Shown: positions 1 through 5,918, counted from the stretch's first letter. The stretch is DNA of 6,541 bases from Mariprofundaceae bacterium (GCA_027035825.1 JALVTX010000203.1:1-6541); one strand, 5' to 3'. The notes: a model not told the origin generated them from the sequence alone. A program made the numbers and translations.

Positions 1-743
1 AGCACGGGCTGGCGCTCCACCTGCTTCTTGAGCTGCCAGCCCACGGCCGGGCTGCCGGTGAAGCTGACCAGCCGGATGACGGAGCTGGAAAGCAGCAACG
101 GGATGTCCGCATGGCGCATCGGCAATACGTTCAGCGCGCCCGCGGGAGCGCCGGCCTGGCTTGCGATGCGGGCCAGGATCAGCGCCGTGATGGGCGTGTC
201 GCTGGACGGCTTGATGATGACCGGATTGCCCACGGCCAGCGCCGGCGCCACCTTGTGCGCAACCAGGTTCAACGGGAAGTTGAATGGGGTGATGCCGAGC
301 ACGGGGCCGAGCGGTTCGCGCCTCGTCCAGCCTTCGTAGCCCGCGCCGCGCGACATGCCGTCCAGCGGTATGCGCTCGCCGTCGAAGCGCCTGGCCTCGC
401 CCGCGGCCCAGGAGAACACCGACAGCGTCCGTTCGAATTCCAGGGCGGCGAACATGCGCGGCTTGCCGCTTTCCATGACGATGGCGTCCACGATCTCGGT
501 GCGCGCCTCGTCCAGGCCCGCGACGATGGCGGCCAGGATGTCGGCCCGCTCGGCTCGGGTCATGCCGGCCAGGACGGGCGCGGCGGCTGAGCAGGCGCGC
601 AAGGCGCGCTGAACCTGTTTGCGGCCAGCCACCGACACCGTGGCCACGGTCTGGCCATCGTAGGGGTTGGCGACGGTGAGCGTATCGTCACCGTCGCAGG
701 CTTCGCCGTTGATCCAGAGATAGAAATGCGGGGTGGCGGGCAT
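1..743 (-). CDS. NAD(P)-dependent aldehyde dehydrogenase, N-terminal part (runs off left edge)
   Basis: The first 247 codons of an aldehyde dehydrogenase superfamily enzyme, which oxidises an aldehyde to an acid or acyl product with NAD(P)+ in the cytoplasm. Visible family landmarks: ESGKP at about residues 91-95; ITPFNFP at 151-157, whose N155 is the oxyanion-hole Asn; VIIKPS at 175-180, with K178 the cofactor-binding Lys; and the FTGSPAVG turn at 228-235, the Rossmann cofactor loop (GSxxxG). The catalytic Cys and Glu lie beyond the window edge, so activity cannot be judged. The family is usually about 450-500 residues, so roughly half is present. The start ATG at 743-741 has a good GGAGG eight bases upstream. 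The stretch LNLVAHKVAPALAVGNPVII resembles the lactaldehyde/phosphonoacetaldehyde/semialdehyde dehydrogenase branch, but the substrate cannot be assigned. It is transcribed divergently from the TPR gene. There is no signal peptide and no frameshift in the visible part. Confidence 0.93.
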   Translation of the reverse strand, partial: MPATPHFYLWINGEACDGDDTLTVANPYDGQTVATVSVAGRKQVQRALRACSAAAPVLAGMTRAERADILAAIVAGLDEARTEIVDAIVMESGKPRMFAALEFERTLSVFSWAAGEARRFDGERIPLDGMSRGAGYEGWTRREPLGPVLGITPFNFPLNLVAHKVAPALAVGNPVIIKPSSDTPITALILARIASQAGAPAGALNVLPMRHADIPLLLSSSVIRLVSFTGSPAVGWQLKKQVERQPV

Positions 744-751
744 GGCGGCAT

Positions 752-756
752 CCTCC
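752..756 (-). promoter_or_regulatory. Shine-Dalgarno site of the aldehyde dehydrogenase gene
   Basis: Read on the minus strand this is GGAGG, eight bases before the ATG at 743-741. It fixes the start of the dehydrogenase. It lies directly after the small hairpin at 774-761, so folding of the leader could affect access to it. Confidence 0.75.
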
Positions 757-762
757 GGGAAG

Positions 763-783
763 TCTTTCCAGACTCTTTCCAGA
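763..783. repeat. Tandem direct repeat TCTTTCCAGA x2, operator-like
   Basis: TCTTTCCAGA occurs at 763-772 and again, identically, at 774-783, a period of 11 bases or about one helical turn. On the minus strand it reads TCTGGAAAGA twice, between the candidate -10 (786-791) and the Shine-Dalgarno site of the dehydrogenase. It therefore covers the probable transcription start. The first copy also contains TTTCCA, a possible -35 for the divergent gene. Overlapping it, 761-774 is a perfect inverted repeat (AGTCT-TTCC-AGACT). In the dehydrogenase mRNA this would form a 5-bp stem with a GGAA (GNRA-type) loop. A binding site for a regulator is inferred, not shown. Confidence 0.4.
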
Positions 784-793
784 TTGTTATAGC
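765..793 (+). promoter_or_regulatory. Candidate promoter of the TPR/L,D-transpeptidase operon
   Basis: TTTCCA at 765-770 matches 4/6 of the -35 consensus. After a 17-base spacer comes TATAGC at 788-793 (4/6 of the -10 consensus), preceded by TGT (extended -10). The -10 shares the same near-palindromic core as the minus-strand promoter. Transcription would begin near 800, leaving a leader of about 85 bases that contains the hairpin at 816-831. The matches are modest, so this is a tentative call. Confidence 0.28.
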
Positions 794-794
794 A
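786..794 (-). promoter_or_regulatory. Candidate extended -10 promoter of the aldehyde dehydrogenase gene
   Basis: On the minus strand this reads TGCTATAAC, that is TGn followed by TATAAC, a 5/6 match to the sigma-70 -10 hexamer with the extended -10 dinucleotide. No -35-like hexamer is visible 16-18 bases upstream, which is tolerable for an extended -10 promoter. Transcription would start near 778-780, giving a leader of about 36 bases. This is the most AT-rich spot in the intergenic region. Confidence 0.4.
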
Positions 795-815
795 CACCGG
801 GCGTTTGCCGGGGCG

Positions 816-831
816 CTTTCGGGAACGAAAG
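816..831 (+). other. Hairpin with GGAA tetraloop in the leader of the TPR gene
   Basis: CTTTCG at 816-821 pairs perfectly with CGAAAG at 826-831 around the loop GGAA, a GNRA-type tetraloop. A G-U pair (815/832) could extend the stem. It lies about 53 bases upstream of the TPR start codon. There is no T tract after it, so it is not a standard terminator. An mRNA leader element or a protein-binding site are both possible. Confidence 0.35.
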
Positions 832-883
832 TCAGGCGAATGCGTCGGTGGCGTTTGGCGCAAGCATTTTCTAGATTGCGGCC

Positions 884-1951
884 ATGTTTTTCGGGGGATG
901 CCAATGGCGGTTCGTGATCGTCTGCCTGTGGCTGCTGGCATGGCCGGCGGCGGGGGGAGCCGATGCATCCGCTTCGGATGCCGCTGCGGCGGCCGAGCAG
1001 GCCATCCATTCCGGGCATTATGAAGCGGCCGTGCAGGCGCTGGAGCCGTGGCTGGAGGCGCATCCGAAGGATGCCAGGGCGTGGTTCCTGGTCGGCGTCG
1101 CCTATGCCCGCGCGCATCGCTATCCGCTGGCGATGGACGCCTTTCGCAAGGTCTCGGCGCTGAAGCCCGATCTCGTCGAGCCGCACGTCAATCTGGCGGT
1201 GGTGTATCATGCCCTGGGCAACGACGCGATGGCCATCAGCGAGCTGGACGTGGCGCTGATGCTCAAGCCCGATTCGCCCCGCATCGAGCGGGATCTGGCA
1301 GAGCTTCATCTGCGCGAGGCGCTGCGCCACTACAAAAAGGCGCTGAAGCGGGCGCCGGATGCGCGCTTGCGGCAACGCTATGCGCGGTTGCGCGAGCTCA
1401 TCGAGGCGGGGAGCGGCCGGGCGGGCGAAGCTGGAACGGGTTCAACGCCGACGGTTCATCCGGCGTTGCCGGAGACGGCGGCGGTGACGCCGCCCCTGCC
1501 GGCGAGCATGAACCGCCCGGCTGGCGCGCCCCGGGGAATGGAGCCGAACGGCGCCAAGGCGCGCGCGGGCGCGGAACAAAACGGCGGCGCGGATGAGGCC
1601 GAGCGGCTCACCGAGGTGCTGGACGCCATCGAGAACTGGCGCGCGGCCTGGTCGGCCCGCGATCTGGCGCGGTATTTTTCGGCCTATGCGGATAATTTCC
1701 AACCGCCGGCCCGGTTCGGATCGCATGCCGCGTGGAAGCGCTACAAGCGGCGCGTGATCGGCAACAAGCGGCGGATCCAGGTGGCGCTGGAGCAGGTGCG
1801 GGTGACGTTCTCGCCCGACGGCCGCGAGGCGGTGGCGCGGTTCATGCAGCATTACCGCGCCGACAGCTACCGCAGCGACGATGCCAAGAAGCTGACGCTC
1901 GCCCGCACGGCCAAGGGGTGGAAGATCGTGCGCGAGGAGACCGGCCCGTGA
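884..1951 (+). CDS. Exported TPR protein with C-terminal NTF2-like domain
   Basis: A 355-residue protein of unknown specific function. Residues about 8-28 form a signal peptide: Arg at 9, a hydrophobic stretch rich in V, L and W, and a likely cleavage after A-D-A at 26-28. This predicts a periplasmic location. Residues about 33-155 form three to four tetratricopeptide repeats, the clearest around 64-97 and 98-131, each ending in a LKPD turn. These would be a protein-binding scaffold. Residues about 170-240 are a low-complexity Ala/Gly/Pro linker. Residues about 243-355 form an NTF2/SnoaL-like domain closely resembling the C-terminus of the next gene product, including WKRYKRR at 284-290. The start ATG at 884 lacks a clear ribosome site, but an in-frame TAG at 872 excludes longer forms; GTG at 914 is the only near alternative. 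It overlaps the L,D-transpeptidase gene by four bases. The pairing suggests that it works with that enzyme at the cell wall, which is inference. Confidence 0.85.
   Translation: MFFGGCQWRFVIVCLWLLAWPAAGGADASASDAAAAAEQAIHSGHYEAAVQALEPWLEAHPKDARAWFLVGVAYARAHRYPLAMDAFRKVSALKPDLVEPHVNLAVVYHALGNDAMAISELDVALMLKPDSPRIERDLAELHLREALRHYKKALKRAPDARLRQRYARLRELIEAGSGRAGEAGTGSTPTVHPALPETAAVTPPLPASMNRPAGAPRGMEPNGAKARAGAEQNGGADEAERLTEVLDAIENWRAAWSARDLARYFSAYADNFQPPARFGSHAAWKRYKRRVIGNKRRIQVALEQVRVTFSPDGREAVARFMQHYRADSYRSDDAKKLTLARTAKGWKIVREETGP
1733..1752 (+). repeat. 20-bp direct repeat, copy 1 (NTF2-like domain of the TPR gene)
   Basis: The 20 bases here are identical to 3016-3035 and are in the same codon phase. 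Both copies encode W-K-R-Y-K-R-R. The repeat marks the conserved core of the duplicated C-terminal domain rather than a mobile or recombination site. Confidence 0.8.
1934..1940 (+). promoter_or_regulatory. Shine-Dalgarno site deciding the L,D-transpeptidase start
   Basis: GAGGAGA lies inside the end of the TPR gene, seven bases before GTG 1948. The other in-frame starts, GTG 1960 and ATG 1972, have no comparable site at a suitable distance. This favours GTG 1948 and translational coupling. Confidence 0.6.
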
Positions 1952-3258
1952 GATGCCGTGTGACAGAGCCCATGAGACGGGCATGGATCGCGTTGCTGCT
2001 GGCGTGGCTGTTGCCGGCGGCCGCGGCCCAAGCCCAGGACTGGCGCATCTCCCCGAAAGAATCGGCCCGGCTCGCCCAGGCGCTGGACGGACCGGCGGGC
2101 GCGCGCCTGAAACCGGTCGACCGGCGCATCCTCCAGGCCACGCTGGCGCTGCACGGCGGCGATTACGCGCGCGTGGCGACGCTGTTGGCCGACAAGACGC
2201 TGGATGCCGACCCGCTGGCCAACGTGCTGCGGGCGGAGGCGCACCGCAGGCTGGCGCTGGATGCCTTGCAGCGGGCCGGTCACTACGCCCGTCACGCCGC
2301 CCCGCTGGAAGGTGGCCTGTCGCGGCTGGATCTGACGCCCGACCTGGCCGAGGCCGATGCCCGTCTGCGCGCCTTCGCCGAGGAGCTGGATCGGGCGCTG
2401 GGCGAGCCGGTGGACGTGCTGGCGCTGGGTCATGACGTGGCCAGCGTGGTGCTGGTGGACAAGGATCGGGCGCGGCTGTTCGTGTTCGTGCCGGATGGCA
2501 AGGGCGGGTTGAAGCTGGCCGACAGCGAATACGCCTCCACCGGCGCGCGTCCCGGCGACAAGCGCAGGCGCGGCGACATGCGCACGCCCGACGGTGTCTA
2601 TCGTTTCGTGGCCGTGCGCGCCGAGCCGCGACTGGCGCCGCGCTATGGGCCGCTGGTGTTTCCCATCGACTACCCGAACGACCTCGATCGCCTGCACGGC
2701 AAGGATGGCGACGGCATCTGGCTGCACGGCTATGCCGAGAACGTCTGCCGCCGGCCACCGCGCGACACCAACGGCTGCGTGGCTCTGCCGAACGACCGGC
2801 TGCTGGTGATGCGCCGCTACATCAAGCCACGCGCCAGCTGGATGATCGTCGGCGAGAGCCTGCGCTTCAACGACGCGGCCGCGCGGCAGGCGCTGGCCGA
2901 TTCCGTTCGCGCGGCCATTCAGTCCTGGCTGCGCGACTGGCAGTCGCTGGACACCGAGGCCTACCTCTCCCATTACCATCCGGCGTTTCGCTCGGGCCGC
3001 TACAACCTGGCGCGATGGAAGCGCTACAAGCGGCGGGTGAACGCGCGCAAGCGCTACATCCGCGTCTCCATTGACGATCTGACCATCCTGCACGACCCGA
3101 ACCGCTGGCCCGAGGGCGAGGTGGTCGTGGCCGAGTTCCGCCAGTCGTATGATTCGGACAACTACCGCGACGTGACGCGCAAGCGGCTGTACCTGGCGCG
3201 GGGAGGCGCGAGCGAGCCCTGGCGCATCCTGATCGAGACCAGCGAGCCGGCTCGCTGA
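1948..3258 (+). CDS. Exported L,D-transpeptidase family (YkuD) protein with C-terminal NTF2-like domain
   Basis: A 436-residue predicted periplasmic enzyme acting on peptidoglycan. Residues about 10-29 form a signal peptide (Arg-Arg, Leu/Ala-rich core, AQA cleavage site). Residues about 31-150 are helical and possibly TPR-like. Residues about 155-305 are the YkuD catalytic domain, with a TPDGVYRF strand, H260 in HGYAEN and the nucleophile C277 in TNGCVAL. Classical L,D-transpeptidases have an SHGC[IV]R-type motif; here the Arg position is Ala, so cross-linking versus hydrolysis is open. Residues about 320-434 are an NTF2/SnoaL-like domain like that of Cds6-type L,D-transpeptidases, with WKRYKRR at 357-363 matching the upstream TPR protein. 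The chosen GTG start overlaps the upstream stop (GTGA) and has a strong ribosome site; ATG 1972 would give 428 residues and an equally good signal peptide. The two genes very probably form one transcript. Family confidence is high; the exact reaction is uncertain. Confidence 0.9.
   Translation: MRCRVTEPMRRAWIALLLAWLLPAAAAQAQDWRISPKESARLAQALDGPAGARLKPVDRRILQATLALHGGDYARVATLLADKTLDADPLANVLRAEAHRRLALDALQRAGHYARHAAPLEGGLSRLDLTPDLAEADARLRAFAEELDRALGEPVDVLALGHDVASVVLVDKDRARLFVFVPDGKGGLKLADSEYASTGARPGDKRRRGDMRTPDGVYRFVAVRAEPRLAPRYGPLVFPIDYPNDLDRLHGKDGDGIWLHGYAENVCRRPPRDTNGCVALPNDRLLVMRRYIKPRASWMIVGESLRFNDAAARQALADSVRAAIQSWLRDWQSLDTEAYLSHYHPAFRSGRYNLARWKRYKRRVNARKRYIRVSIDDLTILHDPNRWPEGEVVVAEFRQSYDSDNYRDVTRKRLYLARGGASEPWRILIETSEPAR
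3016..3035 (+). repeat. 20-bp direct repeat, copy 2 (NTF2-like domain of the L,D-transpeptidase gene)
   Basis: Identical to 1733-1752 and in the same codon phase (W-K-R-Y-K-R-R). Sequence similarity outside the 20 bases falls quickly at DNA level but continues at protein level. Confidence 0.8.
3240..3257. repeat. 18-bp perfect palindrome across the L,D-transpeptidase stop codon
   Basis: CAGCGAGCCGGCTCGCTG is its own reverse complement. It ends inside the TGA stop at 3256-3258. As RNA it would give a 7-bp GC-rich stem with a CCGG loop. No T tract follows, so an intrinsic terminator is unlikely. A weak pause or processing hairpin, or a protein-binding site ahead of lepA, are possible. Part of the sequence is constrained by coding for the protein end (S-E-P-A-R). 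Confidence 0.4.
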
Positions 3259-3302
3259 TGTGGCGGCGGCCAAGGCCCGCCGCTACACTGCCGCTCCCAT
3301 GA
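3258..3302 (+). other. Possible 14-codon coupling mini-ORF between the L,D-transpeptidase gene and lepA
   Basis: ATG at 3258-3260 overlaps the upstream stop (TGATG). The frame then runs for 14 codons, giving M-W-R-R-P-R-P-A-A-T-L-P-L-P, and stops at TGA 3300-3302, which overlaps the lepA ATG (ATGA). It has no ribosome site of its own and could only be reached by reinitiation. It may be chance, but the two exact overlaps would pass ribosomes into lepA, which itself lacks a visible ribosome site. Confidence 0.2.
3284..3289 (+). promoter_or_regulatory. Candidate -10 element for lepA
   Basis: TACACT matches 4/6 of the -10 consensus and lies nine bases before the lepA ATG. A start about seven bases downstream would give an almost leaderless mRNA. 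No convincing -35 is present (TGGCGG at 17-base spacing). Low confidence. Confidence 0.2.
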
Positions 3303-5122
3303 GTGCATCGTCGCCATCCCAGTCGCTGATCCGCAACTTCTCCATCATCGCGCACATCGATCACGGCAAGTCCACGCTGGCCGACCGCCTGATCGAGGAA
3401 ACCGGCGCGCTGTCCGAGCGCGAGATGAAGAAGCAGGTGCTGGACTCGATGGAGCTGGAGCAGGAGCGCGGCATCACCATCAAGGCGCAGACGGCGAGCC
3501 TCGACTACCGTGCCCGGGACGGGCGCGATTATCGCCTGAATCTGATTGACACGCCCGGGCACGTGGATTTTACCTACGAGGTGTCGCGCTCGTTGCAGGC
3601 CTGCGAGGGGGCGCTCCTGGTGGTGGACGCCACCCAGGGCGTGGAGGCGCAGACGCTGGCCAACGTGTGGCTGGCGCTGGAGAACGACCTCGAAATCATC
3701 CCGGTCATCAACAAGATCGATCTGCCGAGCGCGGACGTGGACGAGGCGCGTCGCCAGATCGAGGAAATCATCGGGCTGGACGCCTCGGAGGCCATTCCCG
3801 TCTCGGCCAAGACCGGCGAGGGCGTGCGCGACGTGCTGGAGGCCATCGTGGCGCGGGTACCGCCGCCGGCGGCGCGCAATGACGCGCCGCTGCGCGCGCT
3901 GGTCGTGGATTCGTGGTTCGACGCCTACGTCGGCGCGGTGGCGCTGGTGCGCGTGTTCGAGGGCGTGCTGGCGCGGGGTGACAAGGTGCGCCTGATGTCG
4001 CGGACGACGGGCTCGGACTACGAGGTGCAGGATGTCGGCATCTTCCGGCCGCGACCGGAGCCTCGGCCGCAACTGGCCTCGGGCGAGGTGGGCTTTCTGG
4101 TCGCCGGCATCAAGCAGTTGGCCGATCTGAAGGTGGGCGACACCGTGACCCACGCGCGCGGCGGCGCTGATGCGCCGCTGCCGGGTTTCCGCGAGCCCAA
4201 GCCGATGGTCTTTTCCGGCCTCTACCCGGTGGATTCCGGCGATTACGCCGAGCTGCGCGACGCGCTGGAAAAGCTGAATCTGAACGATCCCGCCTTCACC
4301 TTCGAGCCGGACAACTCGGCGGCGCTGGGGCTGGGTTTCCGCTGCGGCTATTTGGGCATGCTGCACATGGAGATTGTCCAGGAGCGGCTGGAGCGCGAGT
4401 TCCGCCTGGAGCTGATTTCCACCGCGCCGTCGGTGGTCTATCGGGTGCACCTGACCGATGGCGGCATGCGCGAGATTTCCAACCCCAGCGATTTCCCCGA
4501 GCCGCAGCGCATCGCCTCCATCGAGGAGCCGACGGTGATCGCCAACATCTTCACGCCCGAGGAATACGTGGGCGCGATGATGCGCCTGTGCCAGGAGCGG
4601 CGCGGCGAGCAACAGGACATGAAGTTCATCGGCCCCGGCCGCGTGATGCTGACCTACCGTTTGCCGCTGGCGGAGATGGTGATTGATTTCTACGACAAGC
4701 TGAAATCCATGTCGCGCGGCTATGCCTCGATGGATTACGAGCTGTCGGAGTTCCGCGCCGCCGACGTGGTGAAGCTGGACATCCTGGTGCATGGCGAGCC
4801 AGTGGACGCGCTGAGCCTGATCGTGCATCGGCAGGTGGCCGAGGCCCGCGGGCGGGAGCTGGTGAAGAAGCTGCGCGAGCTGATTCCGCGCCAGCAGTTC
4901 GACGTGCCCTTGCAGGCGGCCATTGGCGGCCGTATCTTGGCCCGCGAGACGGTCAAGGCCATGCGCAAGAACGTCACCGCCAAGTGCTACGGCGGCGACA
5001 TCACGCGCAAGCGCAAGCTCCTGGAGAAGCAGAAGGCGGGCAAGAAGCGCATGAAGGCCATCGGCAACGTCGAGGTGCCGCAGGAGGCGTTCCTGGCCGT
5101 GCTCAAGCTGGGCGAGGAGTAG
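3299..5122 (+). CDS. lepA: Elongation factor 4 (LepA), ribosome-associated translational GTPase
   Basis: A 607-residue translational GTPase of normal family length (about 600). It acts on the ribosome and is linked to back-translocation and to 30S assembly/initiation. All G motifs are present: P-loop AHIDHGKST at 18-26, switch I ERGITIKAQT at 56-65, DTPGH at 84-88 with the catalytic His at 88, NKID at 138-141, and SAK at 169-171. Middle-domain landmarks include CGYLGMLHMEIVQERLEREF. The LepA-specific C-terminal domain is intact, with AKCYGGDITRKRKLLEKQKA and the terminal QEAFLAVLK. The start ATG 3299 fits the family N-terminus, about 11 residues before RNFSIIAHIDHGK. An in-frame GTG at 3260 would add 13 basic residues and is less likely. 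No clear ribosome site precedes either start. The gene begins 40 bases after the L,D-transpeptidase stop and is followed 62 bases later by lepB, the usual proteobacterial neighbour. Confidence 0.98.
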   Translation: MSASSPSQSLIRNFSIIAHIDHGKSTLADRLIEETGALSEREMKKQVLDSMELEQERGITIKAQTASLDYRARDGRDYRLNLIDTPGHVDFTYEVSRSLQACEGALLVVDATQGVEAQTLANVWLALENDLEIIPVINKIDLPSADVDEARRQIEEIIGLDASEAIPVSAKTGEGVRDVLEAIVARVPPPAARNDAPLRALVVDSWFDAYVGAVALVRVFEGVLARGDKVRLMSRTTGSDYEVQDVGIFRPRPEPRPQLASGEVGFLVAGIKQLADLKVGDTVTHARGGADAPLPGFREPKPMVFSGLYPVDSGDYAELRDALEKLNLNDPAFTFEPDNSAALGLGFRCGYLGMLHMEIVQERLEREFRLELISTAPSVVYRVHLTDGGMREISNPSDFPEPQRIASIEEPTVIANIFTPEEYVGAMMRLCQERRGEQQDMKFIGPGRVMLTYRLPLAEMVIDFYDKLKSMSRGYASMDYELSEFRAADVVKLDILVHGEPVDALSLIVHRQVAEARGRELVKKLRELIPRQQFDVPLQAAIGGRILARETVKAMRKNVTAKCYGGDITRKRKLLEKQKAGKKRMKAIGNVEVPQEAFLAVLKLGEE

Positions 5123-5172
5123 GGTCGCGCGGCCGCGCACAGGCAGGCCGCGGGACAGCAATTCGGGATGAC

Positions 5173-5178
5173 GGGGAG
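5173..5178 (+). promoter_or_regulatory. Shine-Dalgarno site of lepB
   Basis: GGGGAG lies six bases before GTG 5185. It supports this start over any upstream in-frame codon. Confidence 0.65.
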
Positions 5179-5184
5179 CGACGG

Positions 5185-5856
5185 GTGAGCGACAAGGGCA
5201 AGTCGGCGTGGCGCGAATGGCTGGAGTCGGTGCTGATCATCGCGCTGATCGCGGTGGTGATTCGCAGTTTCGTGGTGGCGCCGTTCAAGATTCCTTCCTC
5301 CAGCATGGTGCCAACGCTGGAGGTGGGGGACTACATCTTCGTGCTGCGCTATCCCTATGGCATCCGCATCCCGTTCACCGATTTGCAGTTCTTCGCGCAT
5401 CCGCCCAGGCGCGGCGACGTGGTGGTGTTCGACTACCCCGAGGATCGCAGCAAGGACTACATCAAGCGGGTCATCGGGCTGCCGGGCGATGACATCCTCT
5501 ACGAGGACAACCGTCTCTACGTCAACGGCCACGAGATGCCGCTCAGGAAGTTGGGCGAGCGCACCTATTTCATGGCCAGCGGCGAGGCCGACGTGGCCGG
5601 GCTCTATGAGGAGCGCCTGTTCGACGTGCGGCACCCGGTGCTGCGCAAGGAATTTTCCATCCGCGACGGTCACTGGAAGGTGCCGCCGGGCCACTATTTC
5701 ATGATGGGCGACAACCGCAACAATTCCCGCGATTCCCGTTTCTGGGGATTTGTGCCACAATCCTATCTCGTGGGCCGCGCCGCCATCGTCTGGTGGTCGT
5801 GGGACAGGCACGCCGGGCGGGTGCGCTGGGAGCGGCTGGGGCATATCATCCATTGA
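5185..5856 (+). CDS. lepB: Signal peptidase I
   Basis: A 223-residue inner-membrane protease that removes signal peptides from exported proteins on the periplasmic side. One membrane segment is seen at about residues 14-32, followed by the S26 family boxes: PSSSMVPTL with catalytic S40 just before M41; YIKRVIGLPGD at 92-102 with the general-base K94; and GDNRNNSRDSRFWGFVP at 175-191. The E. coli enzyme is longer (about 324 residues, two membrane segments); this compact single-anchor form is common in other proteobacteria. The GTG start has GGGGAG six bases upstream and gives a short basic N-terminus (SDKGKSAWREW). It lies 62 bases after lepA and 62 bases before the DUF4845-type gene, with no terminator between, so co-transcription is likely. 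The signal peptides encoded at 884 and 1948 would be among its substrates. Confidence 0.97.
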   Translation: MSDKGKSAWREWLESVLIIALIAVVIRSFVVAPFKIPSSSMVPTLEVGDYIFVLRYPYGIRIPFTDLQFFAHPPRRGDVVVFDYPEDRSKDYIKRVIGLPGDDILYEDNRLYVNGHEMPLRKLGERTYFMASGEADVAGLYEERLFDVRHPVLRKEFSIRDGHWKVPPGHYFMMGDNRNNSRDSRFWGFVPQSYLVGRAAIVWWSWDRHAGRVRWERLGHIIH

Positions 5857-5903
5857 CCCGCCTTCTCCACGGGGCCATGCATGCATCGTTGCGGCGGGAT
5901 GAC

Positions 5904-5910
5904 GAGGAGG
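5904..5910 (+). promoter_or_regulatory. Shine-Dalgarno site deciding the start of the DUF4845-type gene
   Basis: GAGGAGG lies eight bases before ATG 5919. ATG 5913 is too close to it and ATG 5877 has no ribosome site, so 5919 is preferred. Confidence 0.6.
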
Positions 5911-5918
5911 TGATGGAG

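Noticed and set aside
28..612. Three plus-strand open frames at the left edge
   Set aside because: They are antisense to the clearly recognisable aldehyde dehydrogenase and show no family features.
560..1375. A 271-codon minus-strand frame covering the divergent intergenic region
   Set aside because: It crosses the dehydrogenase start in another frame and runs antisense to the TPR gene; it has no domain and no ribosome site.
1867..3273. A 468-codon open frame on the minus strand opposite the L,D-transpeptidase gene
   Set aside because: It is a shadow frame of the real gene; its composition is that of a reverse-complemented coding sequence and no motif is visible.
5127..5138. 12-bp palindrome GCGCGGCCGCGC between lepA and lepB
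   Set aside because: It is short, purely GC, without a T tract, and expected by chance in such GC-rich DNA; not a convincing terminator or operator.
2867..5161. A 764-codon open frame on the minus strand, antisense to lepA
   Set aside because: It mirrors the codon bias of the GC-rich lepA frame, is rich in His/Arg/Gln/Leu without recognisable domains, and lies over a gene with every family motif intact.
5877..5886. Palindrome ATGCATGCAT between lepB and the DUF4845-type gene
   Set aside because: It arises from a short tandem of ATGC and is only 10 bases; the possible ATG start within it lacks a ribosome site.
5857..5898. CCCGCC ... GGCGGG pair that could form a stem after lepB
   Set aside because: The arms are only six bases around a 30-base loop with no T tract, so it does not qualify as a terminator.
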